The notes beneath the pieces were generated by a model that did no database searches, was not told the origin of the DNA, and saw nothing but the letters and a program-made list of their open reading frames with translations. DNA of 10,121 bases from positions 1-10,121 of the forward strand of contig DAOWNK010000101.1 in assembly GCA_030642635.1 (NCBI GenBank). The letters run 5' to 3'. The DNA comes from Pirellulales bacterium (lineage in GTDB: Bacteria > Planctomycetota > Planctomycetia > Pirellulales > Thermoguttaceae). A program made the translations under genes and the position numbers. Below are positions 6,646-10,121 of the stretch, one piece after another (position 1 is the first letter of the stretch; each line of letters starts with the position of its first letter).

Positions 6646-9153
6646 CTATTCTTCCTTTTTCTCGGTTTCGTCGGAACTAATGGCGAACGTCTGCCGGTAC
6701 TTCAGATAGACGAACGAGCCGCTCAACGCCAGTATGCCCAGCAATATGAAGGCGATAATCCGGTACAGTTGTTCCAGGCGGGCCAGATCGAGGAAAAACA
6801 CCTTACATGCCACTATGGCGAACAGCCCAAGACCGACGAACCGCAGCGGGCGAATCTCCTTGTGGATTCCGGCAATGATCAACCCCAACGCGAACAGCGA
6901 CCAGAGGATCGATATCCCACCTGCACGCAAGCCGGGTAGATAGTGATAGAGGAACGTGTTCGACTCCAGGGTCGAGTAGATAAACAGCAGCACAAGGCCG
7001 GCGGAGCCGATGAAAACGCCTGCGGTCCGGCCATCGACGTTGCCGGCAGAGAGAAGCAGATAGAAGGCGAAGCAGAAAAAGACGACAATCGCACCGAAAT
7101 CGAGAAAACGCATTCCGGACTCGACAAAGGAGTAATCGCCTGCGTAGAGCATATCGCCGGTTATCTGCCATGCGACCAGGTCGAAGCAGAACAGCTTGAA
7201 CAACAACCCGGCGATAAACACGAGCATGATTTGCAACAGCAGCTTGCTCGGCTGGACGAGGTATTCGTGCAGAAGAAAGATGCACATCGCCAGCCAGAGC
7301 AACGTCAGCACGGGCATCCGCAACGGCGTACAGAAGTACATGAACGAGCGGTTCAACTCCAGGTGCAGGTATACGAAGAGCATCGCCAGCATTACGGCGA
7401 CGGCCGCGCGAACCGCCCAACGCTCGCGAATCCACTGGCCGATGTCGTTGGCTCGTCCCACGGCCAACGAAGCGGCCGACGACGGCCCGCTGAGCAGGCG
7501 GCAGGCCCCGGCCGCCGAGGCGATCGGCACGCCGAAAATCACGAACCGCTCCGCCAATTGCAGGAGATACTCACGCAACGGGACGGCCAGCGCGGCCTTG
7601 GCGCCAACCAGGTATTGGCTTTGCAGGTCGATGAAGCAGAAACGTCCCAGCACTATCACATAAAGCAGGTACGACACGTGTCGCAAGAATTCGCTTTTCA
7701 GCTTGCCGGCAATCCACAGCATTACAAACGCCTGGATCGCCCAACTGGTGGTGATCCACTCTCTGGAAAGCACCAACGGGACGGTTACGGCCAGGAAGAA
7801 CGCCGCCAAGCCGGTGAAGCTCAGCAGCAATTCGCGGTCGAGCAGTTTCCGCAGAAGAAAGTAATAGACGTGCGCCACGTAGAAAACTACCAGGCCCAAT
7901 GTTACCGCCGCCACCCATTCTTTTCCATAAAGCTGTTCTACCAGGACATAGCCGACAACGAAGAAAATTCCAGCGTTTATCAGCAGCCCGAGTATCTCCA
8001 GCAGCGTCGATTTCGTGCGATTCGCCAGGTTGAAGATGAAGATCATCGTCGAGTAAAGGACGAAGAACGCCGCCAGAAACGGCATTACCTCCCAGAAATC
8101 CGCCGGCTTGTAGCTCTGCATCGCCGAAAAGAACAACGCATAAGTGCAAACGAAGCTGAGGTAGCTCAAAAGCCGCCAGTTTCTTTTGTAGCTGATTCCG
8201 AGAATGCCCACCCCCAGCACCAGCATGTAGGCGAACAATCCGATGAAGTTCACCTCGCCCGTATACAGCATTATGGGCGTACCGTAGCCGCCGATAATAC
8301 CCAGCACCACCACCAACACCGAATTGAATCGGACGGCCATCACCCCGGCGCAGAGCGTGACAAACGCCATCAGCGCAAACCCGGGCACGGCGCCGATCAT
8401 GTGGTAGAAATTAACGGCGGCGTAGATACTGAAATACAAGGTGGCGATACCGCCGCCCAGCAGCCCTTGGCCGAGTAGATGGTATTTCCCGCCCAGCAGC
8501 CCTTGGCCGAGTAGATGGTATTTCCCGCCCAGCAGCCGAGTGCCGACCGCCAGCATGACCACGCCGGCAAGAATGGACAACGACACACGGCCGACCTCGT
8601 CGAGCAGGCCCGTGGCGATGGAATATCGCAGGAAGAATCCGATGCCGGTCACCAGTATCACCACCCCGACGCGAAGCAGCCAGTTGCTGGCCACTGCATA
8701 CTCCATAGAGACGCCCGTCGGGCGGTATTCTTCGCCCACAACGATCCAGTTCCATATCTTCAGCAGGATTTCCTGGGCGGCGGTCTCGAAGCGGCTTGGT
8801 TGACGTGGCTGTGGTGGTTCAACGCCGACGCAAGGCCCCGGTTCCTCCCGCGACGCCAACACCGGCGCCGTCGGTGGTGGTTCCGTCACGGTTTCCGCTT
8901 CAAAAATCGGCTCGGCCGCAGATTCCACCTCCGGCGGCGGTTCTGCTTCCGGCGCCGCAGCGGCTGGTTTCTCTATCAATTCACGGATTAACCGCCTGCT
9001 GTTTTCCAACTCGCATTGGACCTTATCCAGAACGGCCGATAACTCGTCGGAACTCTTCTTCTGGCCCAACAGCACACGGACCATGAGCACCAACAGCGTG
9101 ATGGGCATACCCACGAACAACACCAAGGCCAGCACGACAAACCATTCATTCAT
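6646..9153 (-). CDS. DUF2339 family polytopic inner-membrane protein
   Basis: An 835-aa integral membrane protein of the DUF2339 type; function unknown. It has an N-terminal helix (about 4-29), then a short heptad-like cytoplasmic stretch (about 34-62), a Pro/Glu/Ala-rich linker (about 63-120), an amphipathic segment ending in WNWIVVG, and from about residue 155 to near the end some twenty hydrophobic helices. The last segment, ALSGSFVYLKYRQTF, is followed by an acidic/basic tail EKKEE. Family hallmarks seen: NWLLRVGVVILVTGIGFFLRY near 157-177 and GGGIATLYFSIYAA near 233-246. The start is ATG 9153, supported by AAAGGGG 8 nt upstream; an in-frame start at 9252 would add 33 implausible residues. 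First gene of a two-gene operon with DUF3999, suggesting a joint membrane/periplasm complex. A perfect 12-residue tandem duplication at 207-230 is unusual (see repeat at 8464). Confidence 0.85.
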   Translation of the reverse strand: MNEWFVVLALVLFVGMPITLLVLMVRVLLGQKKSSDELSAVLDKVQCELENSRRLIRELIEKPAAAAPEAEPPPEVESAAEPIFEAETVTEPPPTAPVLASREEPGPCVGVEPPQPRQPSRFETAAQEILLKIWNWIVVGEEYRPTGVSMEYAVASNWLLRVGVVILVTGIGFFLRYSIATGLLDEVGRVSLSILAGVVMLAVGTRLLGGKYHLLGQGLLGGKYHLLGQGLLGGGIATLYFSIYAAVNFYHMIGAVPGFALMAFVTLCAGVMAVRFNSVLVVVLGIIGGYGTPIMLYTGEVNFIGLFAYMLVLGVGILGISYKRNWRLLSYLSFVCTYALFFSAMQSYKPADFWEVMPFLAAFFVLYSTMIFIFNLANRTKSTLLEILGLLINAGIFFVVGYVLVEQLYGKEWVAAVTLGLVVFYVAHVYYFLLRKLLDRELLLSFTGLAAFFLAVTVPLVLSREWITTSWAIQAFVMLWIAGKLKSEFLRHVSYLLYVIVLGRFCFIDLQSQYLVGAKAALAVPLREYLLQLAERFVIFGVPIASAAGACRLLSGPSSAASLAVGRANDIGQWIRERWAVRAAVAVMLAMLFVYLHLELNRSFMYFCTPLRMPVLTLLWLAMCIFLLHEYLVQPSKLLLQIMLVFIAGLLFKLFCFDLVAWQITGDMLYAGDYSFVESGMRFLDFGAIVVFFCFAFYLLLSAGNVDGRTAGVFIGSAGLVLLFIYSTLESNTFLYHYLPGLRAGGISILWSLFALGLIIAGIHKEIRPLRFVGLGLFAIVACKVFFLDLARLEQLYRIIAFILLGILALSGSFVYLKYRQTFAISSDETEKKEE
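8464..8535. repeat. Perfect 36-bp tandem duplication within the DUF2339 gene
   Basis: 8464-8499 and 8500-8535 are identical over all 36 bases, and the last 9 bases of the unit also precede the first copy (8455-8463). On the coding strand this gives LLGGKYHLLGQG twice in a row, then LLGGG, at residues 207-230. The duplication is in frame and falls at a cytoplasm/membrane boundary between two helices. The zero divergence suggests a recent event or an assembly artefact. Confidence 0.95.
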
Positions 9154-9161
9154 TCGATCAA

Positions 9162-9168
9162 CCCCTTT
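9162..9168 (-). promoter_or_regulatory. Ribosome binding site for the DUF2339 gene
   Basis: On the - strand AAAGGGG lies 8 nt before the ATG at 9153, the only strong purine-rich site near any in-frame start of this gene. It decides the start against 9252. Confidence 0.6.
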
Positions 9169-9200
9169 CGCCCCATAGAACCAGGCGTTCGACAGATGAG

Positions 9201-9229
9201 AATATAACACGGAATCGAAAATACACCAA
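9201..9229 (-). promoter_or_regulatory. Candidate sigma-70 promoter for the DUF2339-DUF3999 operon
   Basis: Read on the - strand: TTGGTG (9224-9229), a 17-nt spacer, then TATATT (9201-9206) preceded by TGT, giving an extended -10 (TGnTATATT). The -35 is poor (3 of 6) but the -10 is 5 of 6 and the spacing is ideal. Transcription would start near 9194, leaving a leader of about 40 nt that contains the ribosome site. Confidence 0.45.
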
Positions 9230-9268
9230 TATTTAGCCCCGGGTGAATACATCCGGGGCGGTCAGGGG

Positions 9269-9338
9269 TCAGCCATCAGCTTTCAGTTGTCAGTCTGAAA
9301 ACCTGCAAACAACGTTGTTTTCAAAAGCTGATAGCTGA
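9269..9338. repeat. Imperfect inverted repeat of TCAGC/GCTGA words
   Basis: TCAGCCATCAGCTT (9269-9282) is the reverse complement of AAGCTGATAGCTGA (9325-9338) with one mismatch. Inside it are TGAAAAC/GTTTTCA arms and the perfect palindrome AAACAACGTTGTTT (9307-9320). It lies about 40 nt upstream of the operon promoter, on the side away from the gene. Arms built of repeated AGCTGA words suggest a dispersed repeat rather than a terminator; there is no T-run. Confidence 0.6.
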
Positions 9339-9604
9339 TACATTTTGCCTCCCATTGTTTCACCGCGTGCAAAATGTCCTTGGTGCCGTCCTTCGCGTGC
9401 GTAAGTGGTTGCCGGACAAGTGGTTGCGTCGACGGGTGTTTTGCGTTTTGCACCGGTGGGATTTGTTGTCAAGTGCAATTTGCACCCCGGCGGATCGTCG
9501 TAAGTACTGTCGCAAAGCCATTTTAGGACCGATGGAATTTGCACGGGGTTTGGCCGCCCAAAACGTGCAAAACTCTTGGATTCGTGATTCAACAAGACGA
9601 GGAC

Positions 9605-9636
9605 CACGAAAGCCCGAAATGACGAAACTACGAAAT
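9605..9636. repeat. Four degenerate 8-bp tandem units, consensus NACGAAAN
   Basis: Four consecutive 8-nt blocks (9605-9612, 9613-9620, 9621-9628, 9629-9636) each carry CGAAA at the same position, with variable outer bases; three of four have ACGAAA. Read on the - strand it is a TTTCGT ladder. An open frame across it gives FVVSSFRAFVV-like text, which is a product of the repeat, not a protein family. Confidence 0.55.
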
Positions 9637-9752
9637 AAATTGTCAAAGATCTGATGAGCAGCAGCATACTGCTCCAACGTGGACAAATGTATCACATCGC
9701 CCGGCCAATTGCAAGACCGGGAATTGTGCCACACGTGCCAACGCTGCCTGCC

Positions 9753-9906
9753 AAAACGCCCCCACGCAGATGAACTGCGTGGGGGCGGGGCGGTGTTAGT
9801 CGAGTAGGTCAGGCCGTGCCTGACAAATGCGTACCGTACACTGCTGGCTCGTTGTGTCAGGCACAGCCTGACCTACTGCCCCCGGACCGCAGTCCGGGGG
9901 CGTTTT
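9753..9906. repeat. Outer hairpin doublet (E/F) with 11-bp terminal inverted repeats
   Basis: The ends AAAACGCCCCC (9753-9763) and GGGGGCGTTTT (9896-9906) are exact reverse complements. Each end starts a hairpin. The left one has a 13-bp stem (9757-9769 with 9775-9787) around a 5-nt loop ATGAA. The right one has a 10-bp stem (9878-9887 with 9892-9901) around CGCA. The right hairpin core is identical to the first hairpin of the bamA doublet at 4873-4894, in opposite orientation, so these belong to one family. A different doublet (9804-9876) lies inside. Confidence 0.75.
9804..9876. repeat. REPIN-like doublet D, nested inside the outer doublet
   Basis: GTAG plus the hairpin GTCAGGC-CGT-GCCTGAC (stems in 9808-9824) faces the hairpin GTCAGGC-ACA-GCCTGAC plus CTAC (9856-9876). 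The 21-nt arms are reverse complements at 20 of 21 positions; the one difference falls in the loop. The spacer is 31 nt. Its palindrome is unrelated in sequence to those of the other doublets, although the architecture is the same. Confidence 0.85.
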
Positions 9907-9928
9907 GTCGGAAATTTTGTGGTAAATT

Positions 9929-9959
9929 CTGACAAATCTGGAACTAACTCCGTTATATT
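9929..9959 (+). promoter_or_regulatory. Candidate promoter for the partial gene at 10016
   Basis: CTGACA (9929-9934, 5 of 6 to TTGACA) and TATATT (9954-9959, 5 of 6 to TATAAT) are separated by 19 nt, slightly long. The region is AT-rich compared with its surroundings and lies directly after the last hairpin. It would give a leader of about 50 nt. Confidence 0.3.
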
Positions 9960-10015
9960 ATGCAATTTGGCGAGCCTTGTATTTAGACACCTCTCAACTC
10001 GAAGGGAAGAATTAT

Positions 10016-10121
10016 ATGTCAACGCCACGATTTATCGGCACAGCCAAGGTGGTTTCGATCCTTGGCTTCCTGGTACTGCTTACGAACACATACGGCTCTT
10101 CCGTTTTTAAGTGCGAAGTCC
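10016..10121 (+). CDS. N-terminus of a secreted or membrane-anchored protein, cut by the window end
   Basis: An open frame from ATG 10016 runs to the window edge (35 codons plus one base). A strong purine-rich ribosome site, AAGGGAAGA (10002-10010), ends 5 nt before the start codon. The peptide begins MSTPRFIGTAK, followed by a hydrophobic core VVSILGFLVLLTN and then TYGSSVFKCEV. This is a standard signal peptide with a possible cut near YGSS; it could also be a signal anchor. Nothing beyond the leader is visible, so no family can be named. The other frame open across 9919-10110 has no ribosome site and no protein character, and is disfavoured. Confidence 0.7.
   Translation, partial: MSTPRFIGTAKVVSILGFLVLLTNTYGSSVFKCEV

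Larger units (their letters stand above)
9154..10015. other. Long intergenic region rich in repeats, no credible gene
   Basis: Between the DUF2339 start and the partial gene at 10016 there are 862 nt. In order they hold the operon promoter, an inverted repeat (9269-9338), a 14-nt palindrome AAACAACGTTGTTT (9307-9320), two AAGTGGTTGC copies 15 nt apart (9403-9427), several GTGCAAAA/TTTTGCAC words, an 8-bp tandem repeat (9605-9636), a small GAGCAG/CTGCTC stem (9656-9674), nested hairpin doublets (9753-9906) and a candidate promoter (9929-9959). Short open frames on both strands run through these repeats and have no recognisable protein character. The part 9340-9740 could be the decayed remains of a gene or a mobile element, but I cannot identify it. 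Confidence 0.7.

Noticed and set aside
6943..8478. A 511-codon open frame on the + strand
   Set aside because: It is antisense to the DUF2339 membrane gene. Its Gln/His/Arg-heavy composition is what hydrophobic codons give when read on the other strand, and it has no domain character.
9154..9252. Upstream start for the DUF2339 protein
   Set aside because: The added residues overlap the likely promoter and ribosome site, and would place a non-hydrophobic stretch ahead of the first helix.
9290..9667. A 125-codon - strand frame in the intergenic stretch
   Set aside because: It is made of the 8-bp tandem repeat and the AGCTGA inverted repeat read as protein. No ribosome site, no domain.
9757..9787. 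Strong GC stem as an intrinsic terminator
   Set aside because: No T-run follows on either strand close to the stem, and its ends match other dispersed hairpins, so a repeat origin explains it better.

Overview
The window looks like a stretch of a GC-rich chromosome from a Gram-negative (diderm) bacterium, most likely a planctomycete of the Pirellulales type. I infer this from the overall feel of the proteins: a short RpoD-like sigma factor, a BamA with a long Pro/Gln-rich linker before its barrel, a DUF2339/DUF3999 membrane pair, a small Gly/Tyr/Trp-rich secreted protein, and many short palindromic repeats between genes. No rRNA, tRNA, CRISPR array, transposase or phage gene is visible, so the lineage call rests on protein character alone.

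Layout. Left end, + strand: a group-2-like sigma-70 factor (155-988) followed 8 nt later by adenine phosphoribosyltransferase apt (997-1530), probably one transcript. After a spacer carrying a perfect 26-bp inverted repeat (1684-1762) comes a small secreted Gly/Tyr-rich protein (1805-2146). The middle and right are on the - strand: a DUF2339 polytopic membrane protein (6646-9153) and a DUF3999 secreted, membrane-anchored protein (5270-6643) form a tight operon with a 2-nt gap. Beyond a repeat-bearing spacer lies bamA (2143-4995), the core of the outer-membrane beta-barrel assembly machine. bamA converges with the small secreted gene, and the two stop codons share the bases TTAA. From 9154 to 10015 there is an 860-nt stretch without a believable gene but dense in repeats. 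A new secreted-protein gene begins at 10016 and runs off the window.

How they fit together. The - strand block is an envelope block: an outer-membrane assembly pore beside an uncharacterised inner-membrane/periplasmic pair. The + strand block is transcription control plus purine salvage. Functional linkage between the two blocks is not evident.

The most distinctive non-genic signal is a set of doublets in which two short perfect hairpins face each other in inverted orientation (1684-1762, 4868-4947, 5141-5267, 9804-9876, 9753-9906). They have the architecture of REPINs (REP doublets) but use at least four different palindromes. In two doublets the arms differ by changes that keep base pairing. 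One doublet is nested inside another, and one lies in the 5' end of the bamA reading frame. A second distinctive point is a perfect in-frame 36-bp tandem duplication inside the DUF2339 gene. I see no defence or biosynthetic system here; the repeats are the best candidate for something undescribed.
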